A DNA stretch of 64,000 bases from VAZQ01 sp045811525 (lineage in GTDB: Bacteria > Pseudomonadota > Alphaproteobacteria > Rhizobiales > Xanthobacteraceae), in contig JBJMTV010000016.1 of the NCBI GenBank assembly GCA_045811525.1, forward strand, positions 1-64,000, in the 5' to 3' direction. The first letter of the stretch is position 1; every line of letters begins with the position of its first letter. The notes under the pieces are model-generated. The model saw only the letters and a program-made list of their open reading frames with translations, had not been told where the DNA came from and ran no database searches. Shown here one piece after another: positions 36,717 to 45,757 of the stretch. Position numbers and translations under genes: made by a program.

Positions 36717-38309
36717 TTACCGGCGCGGCGGCGTTGCCGCGAATGCGGAGCCGCGGACGCATATGCGGCCCTTCGGATCCTGCCACAGCTTCTCCGCGGC
36801 ATGCAGATGCCCGAGCGCCCGCGCGACCGTGCGGAAGTCATAAGCCGAGAACCGCTCGGCGATATCGGTGTAGTAGAGCGGCTCCTGCCCTATGGTCCCC
36901 AGGATCCTCTCCGCCAAGCTGGCGATCTCGATGTCGTCTGCCACCGCGCCAGCCTCGTCGGCCTTCCCCTTCACGTAGTCCCCGACCTTGGCGCGGTCGG
37001 CATATGCGTAGGTGATCCGCTCATAATATTCGCGCGGGATCCCTTCCGGGATGGTGGCATCGATGCCCACCTTGGCTCCCGTGGGCACCACGCCATAGCC
37101 TTGCGGAAGGCTCGGGTCGAGTGGCTTGGCGCGGGCATTGCTGATGATCATCACATCCTTGTCCCCCTGGACGCGTGTTGCGATCGCCCATTCCACATCG
37201 ACCGGATCATTCACATCGATGTCGTCGTCGACCACCACCACGTGCTTGAGGTCCATCACCGACAGCGCAGCGAGCAGCGCATTCTTGCCTTCCCCGGGTT
37301 GTTTCTTGATCGAAATCACGGCGTGCCAGAACGCGCACCCGCCGAGCGTCACATTGATGTCCTTCACCTGCACTCCCGCTGTCCTGAGGGCTTGCCGGAT
37401 CGCGGCATAACGCGTGGGCGCGGCGAGCCAGGTGTTCTCCCAGGGCATGTGCAGATTGTAATAGATCGCGTCGCGGCGCATCGAGATGGCCTTGATGCGC
37501 ACGAGCGGGTTCCAATGCAGGCCGCCCATGAGCCGCGTGAACTCGCCAAAACGTCCTTCCGGCCAGGTCCAGCCGGTGGGTAAAATCTCCGCCTCGAGCA
37601 CAATCTCTGCATCGGCTATGTAAGGCAGGTCGATCGTCTCACAGGCTGCGAGCTCGACCGGGGAGCCGCGCAATCCCCCGGCAATCGCCATCTCGTCGAC
37701 ACCAAGGGGCGCGCGATAGCCCGAGCCTGTGATCTCGATCGGGTGCGTGCCGATCGAGATGGAGATCGGCAGCGCTTGCTTGCGCTCGAAGGCACGCTGC
37801 GCAAACAGGCGCATGTTGTTGGGCGTGACGATATCGATGCCGGTGAGATTCTTCTCCTTCACGATGAAACGATAGATGCCGCTGTTGACACCAAGCTCGG
37901 GATCGCGAGCTATGACCACCCCTGCGGTGATCATCGGTCCTCCGTCGAAGATCGAGGACATGGGGATCGGGAGCTTATAGAGGTCCACATCGTCGCCGAG
38001 CAACACGACCTCACGCGTCGGCGAGGTCTTCACGTATCTCGGCGGCAGCGGATGGCTGATGGCGTGCGTGAGCTTGTCTTCGATCTCGCGATAGGTCTCA
38101 CAGCCGAGCGCCATGATTGCGCGTTCGCGGCTGCGCACGATCCCCGACACGACCGGCACGTCGTATCCGATCACATTGTGAAAGTAGAGCGCCGTTTGCG
38201 CCTGGTCGACCAGTGTGGCGATGTGGCGGATGTCGACCGGCTGATGCAGGTCGACGAGCTCTCCATTCTGTCGGAGGCGATCAAGGAACTGACGGAAATT
38301 CTCCTGCAT
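36717..38309 (-). CDS. UbiD family prenylated-FMN-dependent decarboxylase (copy 2)
   Basis: A 530-residue UbiD-superfamily protein. The WTWPEGRFGEFTRLMGG segment corresponds to the active-site glutamate region; NSGIYRFIVKEKN, MPWENTWLAAPTRYAAIRQA and VVVDDDIDVNDPVDVEWA are conserved UbiD stretches. About 100 residues at the C-terminus form an extra helical segment beyond the usual end (about 430-530), winged-helix-like in appearance. It is unlike copy 1 except in the core. No ubiX nearby. Divergent from a dehydrogenase gene. Confidence 0.9.
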   Translation of the reverse strand: MQENFRQFLDRLRQNGELVDLHQPVDIRHIATLVDQAQTALYFHNVIGYDVPVVSGIVRSRERAIMALGCETYREIEDKLTHAISHPLPPRYVKTSPTREVVLLGDDVDLYKLPIPMSSIFDGGPMITAGVVIARDPELGVNSGIYRFIVKEKNLTGIDIVTPNNMRLFAQRAFERKQALPISISIGTHPIEITGSGYRAPLGVDEMAIAGGLRGSPVELAACETIDLPYIADAEIVLEAEILPTGWTWPEGRFGEFTRLMGGLHWNPLVRIKAISMRRDAIYYNLHMPWENTWLAAPTRYAAIRQALRTAGVQVKDINVTLGGCAFWHAVISIKKQPGEGKNALLAALSVMDLKHVVVVDDDIDVNDPVDVEWAIATRVQGDKDVMIISNARAKPLDPSLPQGYGVVPTGAKVGIDATIPEGIPREYYERITYAYADRAKVGDYVKGKADEAGAVADDIEIASLAERILGTIGQEPLYYTDIAERFSAYDFRTVARALGHLHAAEKLWQDPKGRICVRGSAFAATPPRR

Positions 38310-38486
38310 CGGCCTCTTCTCCAGTCCGCGAGAACGCGCGGATGCCCCGCCACTGACTGGCTCGAGCCGCCCGCGGAAGGTTGTTGGCGACTGCGCGCTA
38401 AGCTACTTAGACCACGAGGGAACCACAAGCGAACACAAGCGAAGACGACCGAGCGGACCGAAATCCAGAACACGAAGGATGCCATC

Positions 38487-39509
38487 GTGACCGGCACCAA
38501 CACCATGCGAGCCCTGGTTCTGCGCAAACACGGAGGGCTGCAAGATCTAGAGGTGGTGAGCGACCACCCAGTTCCGCGCGTCGTGCCCGGCCACGTCGTG
38601 ATCAGGGTACGGGCGTCATCCTTCAACTATCACGACGTGTTCACGATGCGGGGCATGCCCGGGATCAAGGTGCCGCTTCCGGTCATCCCGGGGCTCGATC
38701 TTGCCGGTGAAATCACCGAGGTCGGGGGAGGCGTGACCGGCTGGCAAGTCGGCGACCGCGTTCTGGTGAACCCCCTCAACAAGACCAAGGGGCTCATGGG
38801 CGAGATGCTCGACGGAGGCATGGCGGAGTATTGCCTCGTCGCGGCCGACCAGCTGGTCGCCATGCCTGCTGGCGTGAGCTTCGAGGACGCGGCGTCGCTG
38901 CCGGTAGCGTATGGCACGGCGCACCGCATGCTGATCACGCACGAGACGGTGAAGGCCGGCGAGCGTGTGCTGATCCTGGGCGCCTCGGGCGGGGTGGGCA
39001 CCGGCTGTATCATCCTGGCCAAGCACCTCGGTGCGCACGTGATCGCTTGCACCTCGAGCACCGAGAAAATGCAGAAGCTCAAGGCGCTCGGAGCCGACGA
39101 GGTGCTCAACGTGCAGGAGACCGATTTCTCCAAGTGGGCGGTGGAGAAGTACGGAAAGCCCCAACGGCGCAGCTATGATGGCGGTGTTGATGTGGTGATC
39201 AACTTCACGGGCGGCGATACGTGGCATCCTTCGCTGCGTTGCCTCAAGCGTGGCGGCAAGCTCCTCGTCTGCGGTGCAACGGCCGGTTATGATCCAAAGG
39301 AGGATCTGCGCTACATCTGGAGCTTTGAGCTCAAGATCATCGGCTCGAACAGCTTCTATGACGAGAACCTGACGGCCCTGATGCAGCTCATCGGTGCAGG
39401 CAAAGTGAAGCCCGTGATTGACAAGGTGTTGCCGCTCGAGCACGCGCCGGAAGGGTTGCGACTGATCCAGGACCGTGAGGTGATCGGCAAGGTGGTGGTC
39501 ACGCCTTAG
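38487..39509 (+). CDS. Medium-chain (zeta-crystallin-like) NAD(P)-dependent dehydrogenase
   Basis: About 340 residues with the MDR fold: SSFNYHDVFTMRG, PVIPGLDLAGEITEVG, the nucleotide motif GASGGVGTGCIILAKHLGA and DVVINFTGGD. The four structural-zinc cysteines are absent, and the catalytic-zinc pattern is not obvious, so it resembles quinone oxidoreductases or enoyl-thioester reductases rather than zinc alcohol dehydrogenases. AAGGA seven bases before the GTG supports this start; ATG at 38505 is the alternative. Divergent from the UbiD gene and followed by a thioesterase and a CoA ligase on the same strand. Confidence 0.85.
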   Translation: MTGTNTMRALVLRKHGGLQDLEVVSDHPVPRVVPGHVVIRVRASSFNYHDVFTMRGMPGIKVPLPVIPGLDLAGEITEVGGGVTGWQVGDRVLVNPLNKTKGLMGEMLDGGMAEYCLVAADQLVAMPAGVSFEDAASLPVAYGTAHRMLITHETVKAGERVLILGASGGVGTGCIILAKHLGAHVIACTSSTEKMQKLKALGADEVLNVQETDFSKWAVEKYGKPQRRSYDGGVDVVINFTGGDTWHPSLRCLKRGGKLLVCGATAGYDPKEDLRYIWSFELKIIGSNSFYDENLTALMQLIGAGKVKPVIDKVLPLEHAPEGLRLIQDREVIGKVVVTP

Positions 39510-39580
39510 CGGCCCGCTAACACTCGCAGACAGGCACTACTCGCAGGCTTGTCCCCTGCCGAAGACGGAGACAGCGCAGC

Positions 39581-40000
39581 ATGACCGAGCCTATCACATT
39601 GGAGCGCGTGCAGGAGCTCGTTACCCGTGCACCTTATCACCAATGGCTTGGGCTCAAGGTCGTTGCGCTGCATGAAGATGGGATTGAGCTGATGGCCAAG
39701 TGGCGTGAGGAATGGGTCGTCAACGTGGACCGCCGCTACAGTCATGGGGGCGTGCTGGCGACGCTGATCGACATTGGCGCCGACTGGGCCATGGTGAGCA
39801 AGACCGGGCGCGGTGTTCCGACCATCGATCTGCGCATTGATTATCATGCGCCGGCGATGCCGGGGGATCTCACCATCCGCGGCAAAGTCGTGCGAATGGG
39901 GCGCCAGTTCTCGACCGCCGAGGCGCATGTGCTCGATGCACAAAGCCGGCTGCTGGCCAGCGGCCGCGGTACCTATTTCACGGCTCAGCCCAACGCATGA
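39581..40000 (+). CDS. PaaI-type hotdog-fold thioesterase
   Basis: A 139-residue single hotdog domain: YHQWLGLKVVAL, SHGGVLATLIDIGADWA and VRMGRQFSTAEAHVLD match the PaaI/YbgC-like acyl-CoA thioesterase group, with the HGG-x-x-x-x-L-D signature. It probably hydrolyses aryl- or medium-chain acyl-CoA. GGAGA precedes the ATG. The next gene, an AMP-forming ligase, begins 12 bases downstream. Confidence 0.88.
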   Translation: MTEPITLERVQELVTRAPYHQWLGLKVVALHEDGIELMAKWREEWVVNVDRRYSHGGVLATLIDIGADWAMVSKTGRGVPTIDLRIDYHAPAMPGDLTIRGKVVRMGRQFSTAEAHVLDAQSRLLASGRGTYFTAQPNA

Positions 40001-40012
40001 GCTAAAGCCTAC

Positions 40013-41536
40013 GTGCCCGTCCCATCTGACCAGCCATCTCGTTTCAGCAATCTCGGCGATCTCATCACGCGCGATCACGACCTCGACAAGGTTGCGGTCA
40101 TCGACCTTGCCGGCGAGGCTGGCGCGCGCGAGTTCACGTACCGCGACGTGGACCAGATGGCCTGCGGCGTGGCCCGCGCGCTGCAACAGCGCGGCTTTGC
40201 CCGCGGTGACCGGATCGCCATCCTGTCGGCCAACCGCATGGAATTCCTGGCCAGCTATTATGGGATCATGCGCGCCGGTTTCATCGCCGTGCCGGTGAAC
40301 TTCAAATTCCCCCGGCAAACCATTCACTTCATCCTGCGCGACTCCGGAGCCAAGCTCGTCTTTTGCGATCGGACGCGACGTGACGACGTCCCCGATGATA
40401 TTCCGTGCGTGCCATTTGGCGGCGATGCACCGCAAGCATTCGAGCGCTTCCTCGACCCCGGCCCGTTCGACGCCATCTTGCCGCATGCGCGCGAGCCGGC
40501 GATGTTTCTTTATACATCAGGCTCGACCGGCATGCCGAAAGGCGTGGTGCTTTCGCACCAGAGCCATATCTGGGTTGTCGAGGCGCGGCTCGCGCCCGAC
40601 CTGCACCGGCACCGGTATCTGATCGCCGCACCGCTCTATCACATGAATGCGCTGGCGTTGAGCAAGCTCGCCTGCGCCGCGCAGGCCACGATCGTGCTGC
40701 TGCCGCAGTTCACGGCACGGGCCTATATCGAGGCGATTGGCCGCTATGGTGCAACCTGGCTCACGGCCGTGCCGCCGATGATAGCGATGATGCTGAGGGA
40801 GCAGGAGTTGCTCGCGCGCACGGAGTTCTCGAGCGTGCAATTCCTCCGCATGGGATCGGCGCCGGTAAGCGCCAGTCTGATGCAAGCCATCCACCGAGCT
40901 TTGCCGCAGGCCTCGGTGACCAACGCCTACGGCACCACCGAGGCCGGACCGGTGGTATTCGGGCCGCATCCACGCGGCTTGCCGCAACCGGAAATGTCAG
41001 TCGGCTATCCACACCCGCAAGTCCAGCTTCGGCTCGTCGCGAACGGCGTGACTGGCGCGGATCAAGGGGAGCTGGAGATGAAGTGCCCCGCGCTCATGAA
41101 CGGCTATCACAACCGGCCGGACCTGCCGCCCCCGTTCAGGGGCGATGGCTATTACGTGACGGGCGACCTCTTTCGCCGCGACGCGGATGGCTTTCATTAT
41201 TTCATCGGCCGCGTCGACGACATGTTCGTCTCCGGCGGCGAGAACATCTATCCGGCCGAGGTCGAGCGCATGCTCGAGCGCCATCCTGAGGTTGCCCAAG
41301 CCGCGGTCGTGCCGATCGAGGACGAGATCAAGGGACAGAAGCCGGTCGCCTTCATCGTGCCAAAGGCCGCACGCCACCCGAGCCAAGAGGAGATCAAGCG
41401 GTTCGCGCTGGCCAATGCTCCGGCCTACGCGCATCCACGTTTTGTCTGGCTCATGGAGGAGCTGCCGCTTGCCTCGACTAACAAGCTTGACCGCGCCGCG
41501 CTGCGACGCCTGGCACAGGATCGCATCAAGCAGTAG
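40013..41536 (+). CDS. AMP-forming acyl/aryl-CoA ligase (ANL superfamily)
   Basis: A 507-residue class I adenylate-forming enzyme. P-loop LYTSGSTGMPKGVVLSH, NAYGTTEAGP, TGDLFRRDADGFHYFIGRVDD, NIYPAEVERMLERHPEV and the C-terminal catalytic lysine region TNKLDRAAL are all present. It should activate a carboxylic acid as an adenylate and transfer it to CoA. It begins with GTG and lies directly after a thioesterase gene, which would cleave such products. Confidence 0.9.
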   Translation: MPVPSDQPSRFSNLGDLITRDHDLDKVAVIDLAGEAGAREFTYRDVDQMACGVARALQQRGFARGDRIAILSANRMEFLASYYGIMRAGFIAVPVNFKFPRQTIHFILRDSGAKLVFCDRTRRDDVPDDIPCVPFGGDAPQAFERFLDPGPFDAILPHAREPAMFLYTSGSTGMPKGVVLSHQSHIWVVEARLAPDLHRHRYLIAAPLYHMNALALSKLACAAQATIVLLPQFTARAYIEAIGRYGATWLTAVPPMIAMMLREQELLARTEFSSVQFLRMGSAPVSASLMQAIHRALPQASVTNAYGTTEAGPVVFGPHPRGLPQPEMSVGYPHPQVQLRLVANGVTGADQGELEMKCPALMNGYHNRPDLPPPFRGDGYYVTGDLFRRDADGFHYFIGRVDDMFVSGGENIYPAEVERMLERHPEVAQAAVVPIEDEIKGQKPVAFIVPKAARHPSQEEIKRFALANAPAYAHPRFVWLMEELPLASTNKLDRAALRRLAQDRIKQ

Positions 41537-41593
41537 CGGGAGCTTCGGAGGTCAGGGTGTCACTGCGTCAGCGCTGGTTAAACGCCCGGCCGA

Positions 41594-42571
41594 TCACTCC
41601 ACCTTGAATCCAGACGCTTTGACCACCGGACCCCAGCGGGCAATTTCCTCCTGCATGAAGCGGCGTGTCTGCTCGGAATCGGAATCTGTGATGGCCTCCA
41701 GGCCGGAATTGGCCAGCACTGTTTGAAACGCAGGATCGCTCATTGCGGCGTGCGTTGCATCGGTAATGCGGTCAATGATGGGCTTCGGGGTCGCGATCGG
41801 CGCGAACAAACCGAGGAAAAGAAGCCCGATCATGTTGGGAACACCTTGCTCGATCGCGGTCGGAATATCCGGCGCAGCCGACAGCCGCCGCGGTCCGTTC
41901 ACCGCCAGAATGCGGATCCTGCCGGTGCGATGCAGGTCGAGCACCTGGCCTGTCACGTTCGGCGTCATGATGAGTATATGGCCGCTGACGAGATCGGTGA
42001 TACCGGGACCCGCGCCTTTGTACGGAATATGAACGAGATCGTTGAGGCCGGTGAGCTGCTTGAACAGCTCGCCCGACAAGTTGCTCATTGTGCCGCTCCC
42101 GGCCGAGCCGTACGACAGCTTGCCCGGATTGGCTTTCACATACGCGATGAGCTCCGCCACGTTTGTGGCTGGCACGGAGACGTGCACCGCGATGGAAGTG
42201 GTGGAGATTGCAAGAAGAGCGATCGGCGCGAAGTCCTTGGCGGCGTCATAGGGCACCTTGGCCATAGTCATCGGATTGAGCACCAGGGTGCTGGTCGAGC
42301 CCAACAGGATTGAATAGCCATCGGGCGTTGCGCGCGCGACCTCCCCGGTGGCGATCGTGCCGCTCCCGCCGCCCTGGTTTTCGACATAGACGGGACCGAG
42401 CAGCGTCCTCATCCGGTCTGCCCATTGCCGCGCCACGACGTCGTTCACACCACCGGCCGAGAACGCGACCATGAGCCGGATCGGCCGCTCGGGATAGCGA
42501 CCTTGCGCCATGGCGGCGGACAGAGAGGCAGGCAACGAGGCGAGGAAGGTCAGCGCATGACGTCGGTTCAT
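41594..42571 (-). CDS. Bug/TctC family periplasmic solute-binding protein (copy 3)
   Basis: A 325-residue Bug protein with a signal peptide (ALTFLASLPASLSAAMAQ) and the motifs RYPERPIRLMVAFSAGGVND, SYGSAGSGTMSNLSGELFKQLTG and DIPTAIEQG. It is distant from the two tandem copies near 15-16 kb. No TctAB pair is nearby, so it is an orphan binding protein or uses another permease. Convergent with the AMP-ligase gene and divergent from a VOC-family gene. Confidence 0.92.
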   Translation of the reverse strand: MNRRHALTFLASLPASLSAAMAQGRYPERPIRLMVAFSAGGVNDVVARQWADRMRTLLGPVYVENQGGGSGTIATGEVARATPDGYSILLGSTSTLVLNPMTMAKVPYDAAKDFAPIALLAISTTSIAVHVSVPATNVAELIAYVKANPGKLSYGSAGSGTMSNLSGELFKQLTGLNDLVHIPYKGAGPGITDLVSGHILIMTPNVTGQVLDLHRTGRIRILAVNGPRRLSAAPDIPTAIEQGVPNMIGLLFLGLFAPIATPKPIIDRITDATHAAMSDPAFQTVLANSGLEAITDSDSEQTRRFMQEEIARWGPVVKASGFKVE

Positions 42572-42669
42572 TGTCTATCCTCGCACAGGTGCTCCTCGCT
42601 TCAGGTAAGTGATTGCAAGGCGCGCGCCAAGCGCTTCCCCTGCGCCAATAACACTCAGGACGCGAGCTG

Positions 42670-43575
42670 ATGGGCACGAGCCAATCCGACGCCGACCGGC
42701 AACTCCCAATTGCCGAAGAGATCTTTCTCGACCACGTGGCACATTTCGTGCCCGACCGGGATTCTGCTGTTCGGGCGTTGCACCGCGCCGGGTTCGCGAC
42801 GGCCCCTGTCTCGATCCAGGTGAATGCGGCTGCCGACGGCGGTCCCGCCCGGCTCACCGGCACCGGCAACGTCACGGCCATGTTCAAGCGCGGTTACATC
42901 GAGGTGCTGTTCAAGACTGCGGAGACACCGCTTGGCCACGAGCTTGACGCGGCTCTCGCGCGCCACGTCGGCGTCCATCTTGCGGCATTCTCCGTTGCGG
43001 ATGCCGCCGCAGCACGCGAGCGGCTCGCTGGCGCGGGCTTCAGGTTGCGGCCGCTCGCGCAGATGCAGCGTCCCGTGGACACCGAAGGCGGCGAGCCCGG
43101 AACGGCCGCGTTCACACTGGCTCGGCTCGAGCCTGGCGAGATGCCAGAGGGCCGCATGCAGATCCTGACGCATCGCACCGAGCACATGGTCTGGCAGCCA
43201 CGCTGGCTCAGCCATTCGAATGGAGCACTCGCTCTGACGCGGCTGATCATTGCCGTCGCGGATCCGGCTGAGGCGGCCGAGCGCTTCGGGCGCCTGACAG
43301 GCCGCCAGCCGATGCGCGTTCTCCACGGCCACACCCTCCCTCTTGATCGCGGGCGCCTGGACCTCATGACTGAGGAGGCGTTCGCGCGATTGCTGCCGGA
43401 AGTGGCAATCCCGGCCCTGCCCTTTGTCGGCGCCTATGGGGTTCGAGTACGATCGCTGGCAGCGCTTGGCCCTATCGTGCGTGGCGCCGGACTGCAGCAG
43501 CGATCTCGCGACCAAGGCCTTGTGGTACCCTTTCCGCCGGAGCTCGGCCGCGGCGCTTGGCTGTTTGCGGAGTAG
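42670..43575 (+). CDS. VOC-superfamily glyoxalase-like protein
   Basis: A 301-residue protein of the Glyoxalase_3-like type: it opens IFLDHVAHFVPDRDSAVRAL, continues with RGYIEVLFKTA and VGVHLAAFSVADAAAARERL, and has a second half with LTRLIIAVADPAEAAERF, giving two betaalphabetabetabeta modules. Such proteins include extradiol-type dioxygenases, isomerases and resistance proteins, so no reaction can be assigned. It precedes the aryl-CoA ligase by 165 bases and may be regulated separately. Confidence 0.82.
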   Translation: MGTSQSDADRQLPIAEEIFLDHVAHFVPDRDSAVRALHRAGFATAPVSIQVNAAADGGPARLTGTGNVTAMFKRGYIEVLFKTAETPLGHELDAALARHVGVHLAAFSVADAAAARERLAGAGFRLRPLAQMQRPVDTEGGEPGTAAFTLARLEPGEMPEGRMQILTHRTEHMVWQPRWLSHSNGALALTRLIIAVADPAEAAERFGRLTGRQPMRVLHGHTLPLDRGRLDLMTEEAFARLLPEVAIPALPFVGAYGVRVRSLAALGPIVRGAGLQQRSRDQGLVVPFPPELGRGAWLFAE

Positions 43576-43637
43576 CAAGGAATGGCAGAAGACCAGGCGA
43601 CGGATGGGTGTTCCGCCTTCCTTGTGAACTCGCGGAT

Positions 43638-43651
43638 TTGCGCAAGCGCAA
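43638..43651. promoter_or_regulatory. Inverted repeat TTGCGC-AA-GCGCAA, candidate operator
   Basis: A 14-base inverted repeat with 6-bp arms and a 2-base centre, ending 15 bases before a perfect TATAAT. Its place over the expected -35 region, and a poor -35 match, fit a repressor or activator site for the aryl-CoA ligase gene. MarR- or TetR-type regulators of aromatic catabolism bind dyads of this size, but the regulator is not in the window. Confidence 0.4.
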
Positions 43652-43666
43652 CCTCCCCCGAAGCGC

Positions 43667-43672
43667 TATAAT
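43667..43672 (+). promoter_or_regulatory. -10 box (TATAAT) for the aryl-CoA ligase gene
   Basis: A consensus -10 hexamer 68 bases upstream of the ligase ATG. The best -35-like hexamer (TTGCGC at 43638) is too far away for normal sigma-70 spacing, which suggests activator dependence or that the match is accidental. Confidence 0.4.
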
Positions 43673-43740
43673 CGCAGAACATACTTCGTGAACTCGGCAG
43701 AGCGGCGGAGCTCTGTGACAGGACGCTGCCCTCGTTCCTC

Positions 43741-45327
43741 ATGTCGCCTCTCGCATCGACGCTCGAGACGCTGCTGCAGCGCCGTCCCTATAACGCGGCA
43801 TCCGATTTCGTCGATGCGAACGTAGCGCGGGGGCGCGGCGGAAAGGTAGCGTTCACCGATTCCCAGCGCTCGCTGACTTACGCTGATCTGCAGCAGCGCA
43901 CGTTCCGTTTTGCCGAGGCCATGCAGGCGCTCGGGGTACGCGCGGAACAGCGCATCATCCTTTTGCTCCCGGACAGCGTGGACTACCCGGTCGCGTTCTG
44001 GGGTGCGCTCCGGGCCGGGGTCATTCCCATCCCGGTGAATACGCTGCTCACGTCCGAGCAATACGCGCATCTCTTGGCCGACAGCCGGGCTGTCGGTGCA
44101 ATCGTGACGCCGCCGCTTGCCCCTATGGTGTTGCGCCTTCGCGACCTCCTGCCAAATCTCACCGTGGTCGTCGTTGCTGACGCCAACAGCGAGGGCTGTG
44201 CCGACCTGCCGGGAGTGCATTTTCTCGAAGAGATATTGGAAGCGGCTCCCGGGAAGCCTTTCACCGCACCGACCATTTCCGATGAGGTTGCCTTTTGGAT
44301 GTACACGTCCGGATCAACGGGGGATCCGAAAGCGGTAAGGCATGTCCATACAAGCCCGATGGCGGTAGCCACCCTGATGGGTCAGGGGGTGATCGGCATT
44401 CAACAAGACGACATCGCCTTCTCGGCGGCAAAGCTCTCGTTCTCCTACGGGTTCGGCAACGCCATGGCGTTCCCGATGTCGGTCGGCGCCACGGGAGTGC
44501 TGTTGCCGTCCCGGCCTACACCTAGCGCGGTGCTTGAGACGATCCGTCGCCACGAGCCAACCATTTTCTATGGCGTGCCCTCGCTCTATGCCGCGCTCCT
44601 GGCGCACCCAGAGATCGCCCGGGGCGCCGGCTCCAGTCGATTGCGCCTGTGCGTCTCGGCGGGCGAGCCCTTGCCTGTGCATCTCGGGGAGCGCTGGCGC
44701 GACGTGGTTGGCGTCGACATCCTCGATGGCCTGGGGTCCACGGAGATGCTCAACACATTCCTGAGCAACCGCCCTGGTGATGTGCGCTACGGCTCGACGG
44801 GCAAGCCGGTCGGCGGCTACGAGCTGAAGATCATTGACGAGGGTGGCCGCGAGCTCGCCGACGGCGAGATGGGAGAGCTCGTTGTGCGTGGGCCATCGGC
44901 TGGCGAAGGCTATTGGAACCAGCGCGCGAAAAGTCGCCGTACGTTTGCCGGCGAGTGGACCCATACCGGTGACAAATACCGGCGCGATCGCGAGGGGTAC
45001 TACTATTACTGCGGGCGGACCGACGACATGTTCAAGGTGAACGGCATGTGGGTATCACCGTTCGAGGTCGAGGCCGCGCTGAGCTCGCACGAGGCCGTGC
45101 TCGAGGCCGCAGTCGTCGGCAAGCAGGACGACGACGGACTGATGAAGCCGAGAGCGTTCATTGTGCTCAAGAATGGCTATGCCGCCGATGCGAGCCTGTT
45201 CGAGACGCTGAAGCTGCATGTCAAGAATTGTGCCGGCGCCTGGAAATATCCGCGCTGGATCGACATCCGTCCGGACCTGCCGCGCACTGCCACGGGAAAA
45301 ATCCAGCGCTTCAAGCTGCGTGACTGA
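43741..45327 (+). CDS. Benzoate-CoA ligase family protein, probably 4-hydroxybenzoate-CoA ligase
   Basis: A 528-residue ANL enzyme of the benzoate-CoA ligase type: NAASDFVDANVARGRGGKVA near the N-terminus and the P-loop YTSGSTGDPKAVRHVH are characteristic, as are FSYGFGNAMAFP, LDGLGSTEMLNTF, GRTDDMFKVNGMWVSPFEVE and PRTATGKIQRFKL. It forms aryl-CoA from an aromatic acid, ATP and CoA. Because the 4-hydroxybenzoyl-CoA reductase operon lies on the opposite strand, sharing convergent ends, 4-hydroxybenzoate is the most likely substrate; benzoate is the alternative. The GFA gene ends 19 bases after it. Confidence 0.9.
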   Translation: MSPLASTLETLLQRRPYNAASDFVDANVARGRGGKVAFTDSQRSLTYADLQQRTFRFAEAMQALGVRAEQRIILLLPDSVDYPVAFWGALRAGVIPIPVNTLLTSEQYAHLLADSRAVGAIVTPPLAPMVLRLRDLLPNLTVVVVADANSEGCADLPGVHFLEEILEAAPGKPFTAPTISDEVAFWMYTSGSTGDPKAVRHVHTSPMAVATLMGQGVIGIQQDDIAFSAAKLSFSYGFGNAMAFPMSVGATGVLLPSRPTPSAVLETIRRHEPTIFYGVPSLYAALLAHPEIARGAGSSRLRLCVSAGEPLPVHLGERWRDVVGVDILDGLGSTEMLNTFLSNRPGDVRYGSTGKPVGGYELKIIDEGGRELADGEMGELVVRGPSAGEGYWNQRAKSRRTFAGEWTHTGDKYRRDREGYYYYCGRTDDMFKVNGMWVSPFEVEAALSSHEAVLEAAVVGKQDDDGLMKPRAFIVLKNGYAADASLFETLKLHVKNCAGAWKYPRWIDIRPDLPRTATGKIQRFKLRD

Positions 45328-45346
45328 GGCGAGCAGCTGCGCCGCA

Positions 45347-45757
45347 TCACCCTTGCTTCTCGTTGCGCGGCACGGAGCCGAGGCTCGCCAGCCACGGCAA
45401 TGCCGAACGAAACCAGATTTGTCGCTGCGGCACGAATTCCCTGCGCTGACGCAGGATGCCCACGCGCACCATGTAGGATGGCTGCGGCCCATCCCCGGGA
45501 GTGGTGGAATAGAGCGGTGAGCCGCAACGCGGGCAAAAAGCTTGCAGGCGAGGGCTGCCGCTGTCGGCGGTGGTCTTGAGATAGGTCGTAGGCTGGCCGG
45601 ACATTCGGAAGCTCGGGCCGGGGATCGGCACGGACACGCGGAAAGCCGAGCCGGTACCGGTCTGGCAATCCGTGCAGTGGCAGATCGTCGTCTTATCGGG
45701 ATCGGCCTCGCCTTCGATGCTGATGTAACCGCAATGGCATGCGCCTTCGACCTTCAT
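45347..45757 (-). CDS. GFA-family zinc-binding protein (glutathione-dependent formaldehyde-activating fold)
   Basis: A 136-residue GFA/CENP-V domain with the zinc ligands in GACHCG, ICHCTDCQ and FCPRCGSPL. The founding member speeds glutathione-formaldehyde adduct formation, but most relatives are unassigned. Its ATG overlaps the hcrB stop (ATGA), so it is the last gene of the 4-hydroxybenzoyl-CoA reductase operon. That position suggests a role connected with the reductase or with electrophilic intermediates; not proven. Confidence 0.88.
   Translation of the reverse strand: MKVEGACHCGYISIEGEADPDKTTICHCTDCQTGTGSAFRVSVPIPGPSFRMSGQPTTYLKTTADSGSPRLQAFCPRCGSPLYSTTPGDGPQPSYMVRVGILRQRREFVPQRQIWFRSALPWLASLGSVPRNEKQG

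Noticed and set aside
37743..38486. N-terminal extension of the medium-chain dehydrogenase
   Set aside because: Antisense to the UbiD gene; AAGGA before the GTG at 38487 gives the expected protein length.
43576..43624. Terminator after the VOC gene from CAAGGAA/TTCCTTG
   Set aside because: A 7-bp inverted repeat with a 35-base loop and no T-run is too weak.
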